Part shown: positions 39,001 to 54,000 of the stretch, in pieces
Layout of the letters: every line of letters begins with the position of its first letter
How positions within the stretch are numbered: the stretch's first letter is position 1
NCBI RefSeq assembly: GCF_014851395.1
Contig: NW_024043372.1
Span: 9,747,490-9,811,489, forward strand
Source of the DNA: Micropterus salmoides
Lineage: Eukaryota; Chordata; Actinopteri; Centrarchiformes; Centrarchidae
Length of the DNA stretch: 64,000 nucleotides
Reading direction: 5' to 3'
Translations under genes and position numbers: made by a program
The notes under the pieces: generated by a model
The model's input: only the letters and a program-made list of their open reading frames with translations
Told to the model about the DNA's origin: nothing
The model's database searches: none

Positions 39001-42000
39001 CTGTATCCAGTTTTAAACAAAAACTGTAAGAGGTTTTAAACACATCTTGCACCTGTAACATTTAGTCAAATTATGACATTTAAATTTCATTGTGCTTTTA
39101 TGTTTTTTTTATCTTATACTTAGTTGTAAATAATTTAATAATACTGTTACTCTTATGAATAATGTTGCTGTACATGCAATGCCTTGTTTGCACCTTGCAC
39201 TTTGTGCTGTTTCACATCTTGGCCAGGACATCCTTGTAAAAGAGATTAAAAATCTCAATGGATTTCTTTCCTGGTAAAATAAAGGTTAAATTAAAAATAA
39301 ATTAGGCATTTTTATCCGGTAAACAGACATCTTTTATTTTGTGTGCAAGCCATGTGACCTGCCGAGAATGTTATATATAATTGTAGAGGGAAGTGTGTCG
39401 TATGGATGACCACTGACCAATCGAGTTGTTCAGGTAGGAATTGATCCCAAAACAAATACTAAATTCCCTCTGTGTGACCTAGTCCCCGCAGGGTTACCTG
39501 TGTTTGTGCTGGTGAACTGGGAGTAGAAGTCCTGATCTGATGGCTCTGGAGGAGGAAGCTGTTGCTGCAGACTGAGAGCCGACATCAGCTCCCGAAGAAA
39601 GATGCTCGTCCCATAACTGTCCCTGCTGAGACAGCACACGATGTGATCGGGCGAACGACCTGCAAACACACAGAAAGAGAAAGAATGAGAGAGAGAGAAA
39701 GGATCCATGGACAGGTAAGAGGGTGAGAGTTAAGCAGCAGTTTGGTATAGATTTGTATGACCTCTGCAAACACTGGAGATAAGTGTGTACATCCACTGAC
39801 CTACAACTCTGAAGTACTGGTCAAACAGTCCCACATTGACAGACAGCAGCTCAGACAGTCTGATGGACAGACAGCAGCACAGACGAACGTCCGGATCTCC
39901 AGAGTCCATTATGTCCAAAACTGAGAGACAGAAAGTAAATCGACTAAAAAAAATATTTTACAAAACTGAAAGTCTACAGACACACTTGTGCCTCTCTGAG
40001 TCTGTAATGTTCACAACACACCAGCAAACAAACTGTTATATGACTTAATGAGAAACTGCTTCTGTTCACTGACCCATGACATTTTATTTTGATCCTCATT
40101 AACATGGGGAAAATAACAACAAAGATTTCATGTGATTATGGAAATCAAAGTAAGTGAGAATAATATTACATACACTATATGCATATACTGTACATATATA
40201 CATACTGTAAATGCATTTGTTACCTAAATCTTAAAAAGACTTATTTTCTTTGCGTTTCTATACATTACTGCTCCTGGGTGCTCTGCTTGGTCACATTAAA
40301 ACCAGGATCAATCCTGATTCTAACATTTTAGTAAAAGCTATAATAAATAGCAAGGGGAGCCGCAGCGGGTATTAAAACAGCTGTGACTAACATTATATTA
40401 TGTGATTTTAAATGCAATCTTTTCTCACTCTGACTGAACCAATTTGTGTCAGTTCATCGTACCTGAGTGATGACCGAGTGTGGAGGCGGAGTCTTCCAAC
40501 AGAAAGTAGATTGTATCAGTGGAGAGCAGCAGACAGCAGGTGAGCTCAGACTCTGGAGACTTGTAGAGAACCACAGACAGCCACAAGACCTGTCTCACCT
40601 CCTCCGCCTCAGACTGATGATCAGTGGGACAAAAAAGTAAAAAAAAACCCAATGTTGAGTTGGAATAAGAAAAAAACAAAAAGACAGAACACAAGAATTG
40701 CAAAATGTCTTTCTGACCATGAACACTGCCCTAAGAGCTTTGGGATCTTTTTGCTTTGCTTTGTTTCCTGATATTCTAGAGACAAAACAATTAATCAATG
40801 AATTGATAAAATGATACGTATGTAAATAGGTAATAGGGCTGGCCATAATTATTATCACAATAAAAAAAGTTGATTGATCAGTCGATTTTGATAATTATCA
40901 CAACATCAAATCATTATTTCTTTCGAGTAAAAGTTGAAGAAACCAGACGGTTAATTGTGGTTTTAAACTATATTCTTTATGGTCAGAACATGAGACAAAT
41001 CACTTCACAAATCTGAGGTAAAACACATGATAAAATCTTTTTTCAAAAAATCTTAATTGAAAAATTAAATGCCAATTCATTTGTGACTAATTAATTATTA
41101 TCATCATCAATTTATCTCCCAGCCCTAATAGATAATGAAAATAATCATTTGTTGCAGCCCTACAATAATTAAAATCTAAAATAGCTATTTTTCCTTTGGC
41201 GATTTTGCTCTAAAACAAAGTGCATTTGGTCCATGGCAAACACCTCCTCTGAGACAAAGAGTACAGAGCATAGGAAAGCAAGTGTCTGTTTGTCCTACCA
41301 CTGCTATGTATCTGCGGAAGAAGGCCAGCAGTTGCTGTTCTCCGAGCCCAGCCAGGAGCTTCAGAGCTGGGGAGAGACCAGGGGTGAGGTGGGGGGACGG
41401 CTGGTTCTCCTCCACCTGGAGACGGGAGGAGTCCCAGCTGAAGAGGAGGAGGGAGGAGAAGAGAGAAGTGAGGCATCTCTCATGATCTTTACAGAGAGGC
41501 GGTGGGAAAAGATGATGACACACTGTGCTACCTGGTGTTTATTGAATGATGCACAGAAAAATAAAACCATGCAGAGAAAACAAATTAGATCATGATCAGG
41601 ATTTGTTTTTAATGTACAGACGAGTTGTGTCCTTGTTAGAGAAGTATGTGTAACTCTACACAATTAATTATTCTTGCAACTTCCTGTGATGCGAATCCAG
41701 ACAGAAGAAGTACAGGTACAGGAGCCAAGATGTGCCGATTCAGGGAGCAAATGTGCTAAAATGGCTGCTTTTCTGGGGAGTTTACACTGGGAGATAGGAC
41801 GGTGGCACACGTGTACATTTGATGACACATGCCATATGCTGCCAATTAAAGATGCCAGAGTATCGTTTGTGAAAGTCTGGAGTTAATGTGATGTACATTT
41901 CTAGTAGTACAGATTAGAAGTCTTCACAGGCCAAAGGTTTTCTGTACAGAATGTTACTGCATCTACAGAATCAATTAAGCTGTGAGAGGAAGTTCTGGCT

Positions 42001-45000
42001 CTTCATTGCCGATTTTCAAGTTGGACAATCAAGGAAGCACTACAGTCCCAAAATGCAACATCTTTCTAATAAAGGCAGGAATGTGTCTGTGTGTGTGTCT
42101 GTGTCTTTCGATTATCTCAAGAAATGTTCATCCAATGGACTTCACACAAGGCGGGTGTGTTGCTGTGAACCTGAGGGAGTGCATGGTAACGTTTGGTGCA
42201 ATGTGGACACAAGACTCATTCAGAATTAATAAATATTTTAGAGAACTGCGCAGAGAGGAGTGGCTCGTATGGGCGGAGCTGATGTAGCTCCGCTGTGCAG
42301 CAGCGAGGGGACAGCAGAGCAAAGCAGCTTGCGCAGGCGGGGCTTATATGCACTAGAATTTATAAACTTTGAATTAACTACTGTACAGCACAAGTCGCTC
42401 TGCTCTGCAACAGCGAGAGCAAGATAAGCTCTCAAGGACGAGGCTTACATGCTCCAATGTGGTAGTGGTTTGTTGAAATGGAGTTACGGTCATCACGCAG
42501 GTTTGATTTATGTTAGAAAAGAATGTGTTAAAACAGAGTTATAAGAGTGTTATGAAGTTCTAAGGAAATACTAAATATCTAGGAGTATCTCCGCCATTCT
42601 CGTGTTGTTTCAGTGATATTAATGCTGTAGGTGACACCAATGTCAGACGCGCATTTTGAACAACCCACCCACCATAGTCTCTCCAAATCCTGTGGGAAAC
42701 ACTGAGTAAAAAGCACATTTTGAGTATTTAATTTATGGAATGCTAAAAAAAAAAAAAATGGAAAAAATGTGAAAAACTGTGTTCGGGAAAGTTTTTCATT
42801 ATATTCTATTTTGGCTTCAGCCAATAATTTTCATTTTGGTGCATCCCTACTTGTCAGTGACCTTAGTGGACAAACTATGTAATGGAGGCACTGTTTCTAT
42901 ATGACCTCAAACATATCACTGATGTTCCTGATAACTTGTCACCCAACATAAAGCTATTGCAGCTTCAGTGACGTCCATCAGCATTTACATTCACTGATAA
43001 AGAAATGAGTGCTCTGTGTTATAAACTGTATGGTCTTAATCAAAGTAAAAGTATGATATTACAATGCAGCTGTAAATGCAGGCACAAGAACAGGAATAAT
43101 TCTGCAGTTATGTGGAGTAACTAAGTAATCTATGTTGGACTAAAGAGAAGTGCTTCTGAAGTCTACCTGCTGGTGCTGTGTGATTTCCTGGAACTGGTAC
43201 AACAGCACTGGTCTCTGGATCTGTAACAGCCTGAGAACACAACAACAAGGAGGTGTCAAACAAACCGTGTCAAAAAAAAAGTGTCAAACTAAACAAACCC
43301 ATCAGCCTGAAAAAATTCCCTTCTTGGTCTGAGTGTATGAGCTGGTCTTCACCTTCTGTGTGTTGCCCTTGGTGTGGACAGGGCGTGCAGGGCCAGGGCA
43401 GGGCAACCATCTTCAGCCCCTCTAGAGAGGCTCTCCGCTGACTCAGCTCACCTAGGAAGGAGCTCCTGTCCTGGGCCAGAGGGAAAATCAGCAGCAGCCT
43501 CTGACCGCCCAGCAGCAGCTCCACAGTGTGACTCCTCCTGGACACAACATGATGGTTCAAATACAGATGCAAGGACAACATCCTGTTTCACAAAGACATG
43601 GGATTCATTTTTGTGTGCCACTGGAATAATAGTCTTTTACAGTTTCATTTTATTAATCAGTAAACCTGATCAAATAAAAAAAAACAAGTAGAAATTGATT
43701 AAACAGATGTGTATGTTAATGATACACTAATAAAATCAAAGTTAAGTCAGCACAGTATGGAAAATGTAAGTGTTAAAGCAGGAGACAAATGAATTGTGAA
43801 ATATGACAGAAGGGCAAGATATGGGCACTGATCTCCTGATTCTCCTTTTTTTTGATTCTATTTCATTCCTAATGATCAGATTAGATAACTATCAATATTA
43901 TATAAAGCATTTATCAGAACTTATTCTGAAAACTTAAATTTCTCCTTACTCCAAAAGTAAGAAAAAAAGATTGTTTTCCTTAAGGGTAAAACATGAACAT
44001 TATCTACACTCAAATACTTAAAGTATGTAAAAATCATACTACGTATCACTCATTATACTACTTACTATACACTACTTAGCTAGAAAAAACGACCAAACGG
44101 AGATATACATACATCCTGTTTTCAGTTTATTTGGTTCTGTAAAATTTCCTGCAGACACACAAGTACTTTCAAATGTATAAACTTTAAAAAATATATAAGT
44201 ATGAAACTCCATAAAGTGCATTCATAATTATATGTTTGGCTACAATTACAGCCTCTGTACCTGTGGTGGTGTTTTGGTTCGGGGCAAGAGGTGTTGCTGG
44301 TTCTGTCGCCAGCCTCAGAAGCGCTCTCTCTGGGGTGAAGCACCACGGAGCCGAGGGGTACACGGACCAGCCTGCACCAGGAGGACGAGGAGGAGTGATA
44401 AAGGTCAGCACAACTCCTCTCTCTTTCTGCCAGCTCTCTGAAGTCCATCTTCAACACCCAGAGGTGTCTGTGGGTGAGAAAGAGGAGAGAAGGGAGGCTG
44501 GGCTCCTCGCTCTTGGACAAGATGCCTGACAGGAGGGGGTGAGTGTCCGGGGCAGAGGAGGAAGAGGAGGAGATAAAGAGATGGGCAGGGTAGCCTCCCT
44601 GTGCTCCCTGGCACTCCTCCAGCTCCCAGGAGTTGATGAGCGAGTGTGGGAGGAGCTGAGGAGAGTTTGGGGGCTCTAGGTCAGTCTGAAACCCCGCTGC
44701 CTGGAAAAACAAATGAGAAGGTTTTTGTTTTTAAGGTGCTGGCACAGTGACAGAAACACTTCAGCCTGATTCAGGATGCGCCACACATTTATGAATCTCA
44801 AATTACAGACCAAAGGTAGTTTAAGAGTTTATTTTATTATTCAGAAGCCAAAGATGAAGGAAATACTTGCTAATGTACTCTGAAAAACTGAAAAACTATC
44901 GACAGTAAAGGAAAACTGAGCAGAAGCTGTCCTTTAATGGCTCTAAATAGCTCATGTGATGCTCTCTGACCTGGATCAGCAATGTCAGCTCGGTCCTGGT

Positions 45001-48000
45001 CTGCCAGAGCTCCTTAGCCTCGGAGAAGATGTACCAGCGGGTCGGATCTCCTTGGTGGCCAAAAGCAAGGCAGGAGTCAGGGAGCTCAGCTCGGGAGGAG
45101 AGCAGGAGTTGAGAGTACGGCAGCAGGAGGTCCACCTGCAGGCTAGACAGCACCTCCTTCACAGGCGGACTCTGCTCCTGGTCTGAGAAGAAGAGGAGAA
45201 CAGATCGCTCTTAATATTTTACCATGCAGCAAAATCATTTCTACACAACAAGTGTTCAGCACATCATGTTCTTTACTGTATATTTGGGCTGCAACTAACA
45301 TTTTATTCATTCATTACCGATTCATCTTCTCATCATTTTATAGATTAATGGATTGATTGTTGATCTATAAAAGTGTTAATTGTTCAGTTATCTCTTGGTT
45401 TCTGTCAAAGATGTCAAAAAATATTTTTCAATATTTATTTATACAAATTGTTCTCTTTTCTTTGTGGGGTATAACTTTACATAAACTTGTCAAATGTGAT
45501 TTGGGCCCGTTAGCTTGTGATAGTATCTATCAAAGCAGCAATGTGGTGTGAGCAGTATGTTTGGATATCAATATGTTGTTGGTATTTCCAAACGGAATGT
45601 GTTAAGGTCTAATTTATGGTTTTCTTCCTCCTCCTCCTCAGGCAGGGAGTTGTGGGTGTAGACTAGCAATCACATCATAATCAACATGTTCCCTTACATA
45701 TTTCACTTCTGACCAAAAAAGTTAACTATGTTGTTTTCAGAACACTGAGATCTCTTTCGTCCGCAAGCCTATCTCATGAAGAATGATTAGTTAACTGGAT
45801 GACTACCACCTTAAGATATGTTCGTAGTTTTACACAAGAAAGTTTTCCAGCTAACATATTACTCCTGCTACAAGAACTCAGATTAATTAATTCAATACAA
45901 AACTCAATTCATATAACAAATATGAAAAACAAGATCTGCAACCACAGTTTCCATATTTCATAAACAAAAACAATGTTTCATAAACAAAGTTTAACTGAGG
46001 CTGATTGTGTGCTGACCTGTGTCCAGGCTGGTCCATGTGAAACCCTCTGATAGGTACAGCAGGCCCAACAGCCGGTCCGTCAGCACCAGACACACATCTT
46101 TCTGCTCCACCTCCTCCTTCACCTGAAGACAGTAGCACCACAGAACCCTGTTGACCCGTACCTCCTCCTCTGCCTCCTCCTCCTCTTCCTCCTGACATAG
46201 CCCCCCCTGGTGGCCACCGGGCTCCTCTGCAGGAGGAGCAGCGAGCAACGTAGAGGAGGAGCAGACCGACTCCTCCACAGAGTCATCCAGACCCATCTCA
46301 AAGTATCCATCCCTGGAGCCGGGACTGGAATAATGAGCATACAACAGTGGATGAAGCAAGAATTATCACTTTGTACTTTTTGTTCATTTAAATGTTTTAA
46401 CACTGTGATTTTACACAAAATAGAAACTTGCATCTCATTGGACACAGCCCTATAGTGCAAAATGCAAATATATCTTCTCAAAAACTATATATCCCAAAAA
46501 TCTGTGTGAATTTGAAGGAAACCAGTCAGAATCCTAGAAACCAGGGGGACCTTCAGGAAATCAGTTTAAGGAATTTTAAGAATCAATCTGAATTTTAGGG
46601 AATCCACAAACCAGTGAGAATTTTTAGGAATCTTAGAAACCACTAGGAATCCCACAAACTCACACGCACTTATAAGTATCACAGAAACCAGTGGGAATCC
46701 TTGAGGAACTGCTGAACCCAGCACAAAGTACAAGGAATCCCACAATATTAGGGGATCTCAGACAACACTTCGAAATTTTAGGGCTCTCAGAAACCACTCG
46801 AAATCCCAGAAATCAAGGGCAACTTTAGGGGATCCCACAAACACAAAAAACAAGAAACCATTGGGGATCTTAGGGGGTTTCATAAACCATATATAATGTT
46901 TATGAACAGGAATATCTATAAGTTCCAGAAAAAAGCAGGAACCCTAGAAGATCCCAAAAACCATAGGAAACTTACAGGAATGTCAGAAACCAGTGCAAAC
47001 TTCTAGGATTCTCAGAAAACACTTTTCTGAATTTTAAGGGACCTCAGAACATCTTAAAATCTGCTGCAACTTTCTCAGGAACCACTGTGAACCCGTGGAA
47101 CCAGACAGCCCTTTGGGGAATCTCAGAAATCAGACAGAATTTAAGGAGATCTGAAAAACCAATGTGAATCCCAAAAAACAGTTTAAATTTAAGAAACCAG
47201 CAAGAGAAGGTTTCTGGTTAAATTACCTGGGACTTCCCACCTCGGTGCGCTCCACATGGGACTGATCCTCTCTGGATTCAGATCTCTTCTCTTCCTCCCT
47301 CTCCTCCTCCATCTCTTCTTCCTCCTTCTTCCTCTTCTGCTCCTTCAGGGTGGAGCTGAGACAATGGCAGAGCTGCGTAATGAAATCTTTGTTGGAGGAG
47401 GAGAAGGAGAGCAGGTGAGAAGGAAGAAGAGGACAGCATGCTGCGATGCAGGAGGAGCAAGTGGTTTCAACTGGTCTGGAGTAGGAAGAGGAGCAGACAC
47501 AACTGCAGGAGAGAGAGACGGGGAAGGAGATTTTATTTCGGTCCGTGATGTCAAGAAACACCTGTTCAAATATGACATAACATCATTCAGTCCCTTCAGT
47601 TGACCTATCAGCTCATTTTACTTTCATAAACACCCCTGCTGTTATTTAACCAACTTTACCACAGGTATCTTCAATAAAAACAGAGCATGAGATATTTGGG
47701 AGTAACACAGTAACAGTTGTGTTAACGGTGCTGACTTGTCCTGATGCTGTACCTCCAGCTGGACATACTGAACTACACCTGCCTCCATCTTGACTTCCTG
47801 CAGATCCTGTTAGCAGAAGAGAGAGGCCTGAAGGACAAGACAGTATTGCCTGATTATTATAAATAAAGTAACTAAAGTAGCTGTAATGCTCTAGTATTTG
47901 TATGTGTAGTAACATTTTCAGCTGCAGTAGTAAAACATAAGAGGAGTAGCAGCAGTAATTGCAGAACTGTTTGCTGATTGGACCAGTAAACAGCTGGTGT

Positions 48001-51000
48001 TTATTGAATTGCTGACAGTATAGAGACAGACAAAATAAATGGAGAGAGAGGGGAAAGACATGCAATACTGAGCCCAGCAGTAATCGAACCGGTGACGTTG
48101 AGGTGACATGGTGTATGTCTTAAACACGCAGCAATCAGGATGACCCCAGGTAATACAATTACTAGCATTATATTTGGTCTTAAAGTTAAAGTAATAATAA
48201 AATTAAATCAAATAAATAAAAAATAATTGGCTTAACAGCAGCTAAATTCATTTTATACAGTATACATTTTCAAATAGTTTCCGGGGTCTTTATGAACCTC
48301 AACAGAGAAAAAGCTTTGTTTGAGACATGCCTTTATTTCTGACTAATTTCATGGTTTAAGAGGTATATTTGATCATAATTCAAAAAGAAGCCTCCATATT
48401 TTCTGGTTGGCTCCCGTTTTAAATTCAAACTGAACCCATTGTCCATTTTTACCTGTTGTCTTGATTAACTCGGTAATGTGCATGATGCCAATAGAGTCAT
48501 GTCATTCTCACCACTCTGCTGTTCTCAGTTTATCATTTTACCCCAAATACGTTCGTTCACTCTCAATTTTCGGTAACCTTTACTAGTTGTTAATGCATAT
48601 TATGGTTGTATCACTGTTATTTGACACTGACCAGACAGTAATAGTAGGAGTCGTAGAAGTAGTAGTAAGAGTAAGACTTGCAGAAGCTCCACATTGTGCG
48701 TGTTCAGACAGACTGACAGCAGGTTGTTGTACCTGCAGACAAACAAATGAAGCAACATTAGAGCTCAGCTAAAACCAAATACCTCTTACTCATCTGTACT
48801 TAAGCACAGCCATGCTTTGAGCCAAATGCTAATATTAGCAAGCAAACTTGCACACAATGACTATGTTGACACACTTTATCGGGTTACACTGATCATATTT
48901 ACCATGTTAGTATAACATATTTGCGTGCCAACGGTTAACACAAAGTACAGTTCCACTAGCCTACAGAGGCTATTTGATCATTCATGAAAATATTTGAGCT
49001 GCTGATGGTGCTAGATGAAAAGACAGAGGATCACCAAAGTTACAATTCATCCTGAGAGGACCATGAATGTCTGTACCATATTCCACAATAATTAATCCAA
49101 TATTTCTCTCTCTTGTTTTACTCTGGACTAGGGCTGAACAAGGAATCGAAACTGTATTGAAATCACAATATGGCACACTGCAATTTTTCATATCGCAGAA
49201 AGTGCAATTTTTGTTTGCAAAGGCAAAATGTGTGTCAAAAACCATTTTACTTGTCGTACTGCAGAGACGTCCTGGCCTACACATCATATTCTCAAGACGG
49301 ATGTTCTCCAAATATCTTTGTTAGGTACAGATCTTTGCAATAATCCCAGCATAATCATTTAAAATATGTTTTTCAATGAAATTGATTCCCTCCAATATTG
49401 CAAATCAAATCGCAATTGCAATATCAGTAAAAAAATAATAGCAATTAGATATTTTTTCAAAATCGTTCAGCCCTACTCTGGATTAAAGTGCAAACTAAAA
49501 TGCAGCTTTGTTGCAAGAAAATCCTCATCTACAAAAAAACCCTAATCTGTAAAGCAAAACATTTTCAGGAACAGATAACAGTTTTTTTTAATAAGAATGT
49601 TTTGGAAATTACTATCTTGTCAATATTTTCAGACATCACTATGTTTTTATATTTTTGAATCACGACATTTTGTTTAATGACACACTGTTAGACTCCCAAT
49701 CTATACAATCAGTTGATGATTTTTTTTTGTCATATAAGTCCTCTTTACATTAAATGGTACAGTCCTTGCCTCTCCACCCCTCCCATCCAATCAAACTGCC
49801 GTTCCTCCCAACTGATAGCTGATTGGTTGTCATAATAACAGACCCCACCCCTCCCTGGTGTTTCAGGTGTCTCTCTCACCTGTGCCATCTCAGCAGACAG
49901 GAGGTGTGTACTTGGGTTAAAGCTTGTGGGGGGAGGTGCAGCGTCCACAGGGGGGAGAACAGTGGGGGGAACTGCGGCTTCTTCTGTGCTCGTCACTTCT
50001 GCAACAGGAAACCAAACAGATCAGTGACGCCGATGGTGAGGAGCACACTGCACATTTTGACTGATGTGACACTGTTAAAGTGCTGATGTCTTTATTTTTT
50101 GGATGGATTCTCCCACAACTTGACATCTTTCAAATATGACTTTCTGTGCAGAATAATTAGATTAGATAATTCAGAAAGTTTTGATTAAATTAAACTCAAT
50201 TGTGCTCAGAACATGCAGCAATGATTTGATGGCTCTAGCTTCTTTAATATGAATATTTTATGCTTTTCCTTGCCTTAACATTAGTTAATTAAATATCTTT
50301 GGGTTTTTGACTGTTGGTTGGGCAAAACAAGACAATTTAAAACAACACCTTTGTGGTTTAATTGTGATGGGCATTTTTCACAGTATAATACACAAAACAA
50401 TTAATGAATTAACTGAAAAAATAATCAGCAGATTAGCCAATTATGAAAATGAGTTAGCAGCAACCTACATGAAGGGCTTGTAAATTATCAACAAAGGCTG
50501 CTTTGAGCTTCAGTTGTTGTGTGCAGAGTTTGATTGAATCAAATAAAAATGTCTAATTCATGAAAAAACAAACAAAAAAAACACAGCCACATAACAGTCA
50601 AGCCCTGTTTCACTGGATGGGCATAAAAAAAATACCAACATGCATTTGGTTCTTACTGTTTAGATTCATACATGCACACAGTATGCAGCCTGTACTGAGC
50701 CAGAACAAATATTAGTCTCACAGTCGGAGGTTAGTGAGCATTAGCAGGGAGTTGCACAACCCCCAGCCAAACATTAACCACGGATATTCACTAGTTATTC
50801 TCATGTCATGCTCCACCAGCTGTTTATAAATCCATCACTCAGTCTTTATGTGAAGTTCAAACTGCTCAGAAATAACCAGTCAGTGCTCTTTGGTGGACAA
50901 ACTATGTAATGGAGAAACTGTTTCTAAATTACATCAAATATATTTTTGATATTTCTGTACTCTTTTCCTATTTAATTATCAAACCACATAGTCAATAACG

Positions 51001-54000
51001 ATACACCTGTGATACGATAATATCTGATTTGCAGGTGTATTGGTGGGGCTTCAGTCAGTTGTAACAGCAGCTTGTATTCTGATAATCAGACTAAATGTTA
51101 ATTTATTTCTTCATTCTTTAGTCTGACATGGTGATTGTGTTAGTTCTGTTTGAGTGGGGGCTTAACCAATCAACAGAGACTGATGTAATTGTCCTATCAA
51201 TGTAATTTTCAGTCGCCAAAGAAGGTGTAGTAGCAGTTGCTAGGAACATTCAACTTAATGTTGTTTGAAGTAACATGTTGAATTTAGAATTGTTAGTTGA
51301 CTTACAACACTTTGTACAGCTGCAAACATCTAATCCATTACATACATTTTTGTGGCATTTTTACAGGTTCAATGTTTCTGAAGCAGGCTATTCTAATAGT
51401 TGGTTGGTGTACATATAATTATGGGTTAAGTTTAAATGTAAGAATTGATGAGGCTGGTGCAACATTTGTGTTATAAGGCAGAGTTTGAGCTCATGAACAG
51501 CTGAAGCAACAAGTAGGCAACTAATCACACATTTTAAAGTTATAAACAGACAGTGAAATAAGCTATTTTCTGAGCAGGAAGCAGTGTCTACAACAGGAAA
51601 TATAAAAGCAGAGGAGATTTGGTTTAAAGACTAAAACAAGACACTCAGGAGGGACAGCAGCAGGTTAGCTTCAGCTTCATCCAACCTGATGAAGGATTTA
51701 TGATTTCTTCACAGCAGCAGACTGACTTTTCACATGTAAATGGTTTCTGATTAAATTACATCTCTGAGGAACATTTTGATGATACAAATCGCAAAAGAGT
51801 CCAACATACTGTAAGTAACCAGACACAGAGTATCACATGACTGCGATGGAAAAAGCATTTCAGTGAAGCCTCTATTGTGTTAATCCTCATAATCTAAACA
51901 AAGGAGAGTTAAACCAAACGTTATCTTTACTGAAAGCAGCAACCAGACAGATTTGATGTTTTCATGTTTTTACCTTTCCGTTTCTACAACTGTTCAGAAA
52001 ACAAACACACAATCTGAAATCTCTTTTGTTTTACTTTTGATGGAGCTAGGCCGGCATTTCCCCCTGCTTCCTGTGTTAGTGCTACACTGAGCTAAACACG
52101 TTCCACACACAATCTTCTGTAATTTGGTTTCCTGCAGGGTTTCTGCTTTAATAAAAAACATTAACCTTAAAGGGTAAAAAACAGAGGCACTATTTAACAC
52201 AGAAAATGCCTTATATTTAATTAGTGGTGTTGCTACATGAGATAATGTGTCAGAATGTGGATGGCTTACTGCCTCAGCTTAACCATTCCCAGGAAAAAAC
52301 CCTGATGTAGAAGTCATGAAGTGATTTATTGCACGTTTGGAATTAATTGTATATAGGTTTATTTGTTGTAGCACTTTTTTGGTAAGTCACGGGAATGTTC
52401 AACGCCAGTGGCAGAAAGAGGGTGAGTGAATGGGACACTGTATTTTTTGTTAACCGCGGTATTCTTTTTTGAGTTTTTGATCATTGTGATCAGTTTGAAT
52501 ATACGTTTTTCCACATTATATTAAGTTGCATATTTTTGTCAACAAAAAGCAATAGATTATATTTTTTTAGATCCGTGAATTATTTGTGCAGCGAGTCCGA
52601 CAAACAGCACCACAAGGCCCTACCCTCAGCCTCTCAGTGACTACTTTGTTTTTGCTTTAAGTATAGTCGCTACACCTGATGAGAGAGATAATTACCATTT
52701 CCAAAAATGTTCTAGTATTCCTTTAACTGATCAACAGAAATGTTCAAAACTAGTTTTAAATATCAAAAAAATAGCTGGTTTCAGTTCCTGAATTGAAGAA
52801 ATTGTCTATTCTCAAGTTTTTTGGGAATTTAAATGTAAATCAGTAAGTTTTTTTTGAGTTTTTCAAAACTTCCTTATTGTAAAATATATGTTAAAAATAT
52901 ACAAAAAAAAACAGTTAAGACAGATTAATAGATACAATATTTGAAAAATGGTCAGCTGCAGCTGTAGTTATAACATATCATATAGATATTAAAGCAGTCT
53001 TCAATCTTTCAGGATAGTAGCACAGAAACACAACGCTTGTCTTTTTGTTTTTCCTGTAGCGTTAAATTCACTGTGTAGGAATTTTTTGATAAATCAGTTG
53101 AAGTAATGAGATTCATTGGTAGGAACCAGCATGGGTGTGAATATGTAAGGATTTCTCCATGTGGTACCAAGCGCCTCTACATTTTACCATAATGTTTCGT
53201 GCCATTGCTTGTAAGTTGTGGCATTTTCTGATGTGCAAGTAATGAATTCATTAATTTGGTTTCAAAACAAACACTTTGATAAAATAGTTACTAGTTGCAG
53301 CCTCAGCGAGCGCAGTCAACTTTTGGGAATTGCCTGTTTTATATTCCAAAGAGCAGAGAAACATACCTGTCTGTCTGGCCACTGCCTTACAACAGAAATA
53401 AAAACCGCCGCCCCCCCTCCCTCCGCCCTGCACAGCCTGATACATACATGATTACCTTGGCTGGGGCAGGCAGCCTGCTGGGCCGAACAGGAAGAGGAGG
53501 AGGAGGAGGAAGAGGAGGAGGAGGTGACAGCAGGAGGAGTAACAGCAGAAGAGCAGCAGGAGGAAGAGGAGGGGGGAGAGGAGGGGGAGAGGTGAGGAGG
53601 TGCAGCAACAGACAGTCTGGTCTCCTCACTGATCTGACGAAAGGACAGAGAGGAGGAAGCCTTCAGAGAGCAGCAGTCACCCATATCATCAACCAGATCA
53701 CATCCTACAACCTGCAACCAGCAGCTCCAGTCAGTTTTAAAGACATTTTCAGATGTCTGTTCAGAGACAGACCTGCTCCATTTATGAAAACAAATCAATG
53801 CAGTAGCACTAGTCTGCTACTGCTCTAGCTGTATAATTACAGTCTTTGTATGAGGTTGTGTGAAGTCAAAGAGCTAAATCTGTGTGCAGAGATTTTAAAC
53901 ATAACCTTCCGACACGTTTTGGAGTTTTCGTTTTAAACCTTTGACTGCATTTAACAGTTTCTTTATGCAGAACGACCCTGTAAACATCCGTTCAGGAAAT

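Noticed and set aside
41233..41595. 120-codon + strand frame
   Set aside because: Antisense shadow of the nisch exon at 41299-41437 and its flanks.
47753..47806. 54-nt segment as a constitutive nisch exon
   Set aside because: In the phase imposed by its neighbours it contains a stop; kept only as a low-confidence alternative.
53295..53828. 177-codon + strand frame rich in Gly/Arg
   Set aside because: It is the antisense shadow of the Ser-rich nisch exon; the minus-strand frame fits splice sites and phase.
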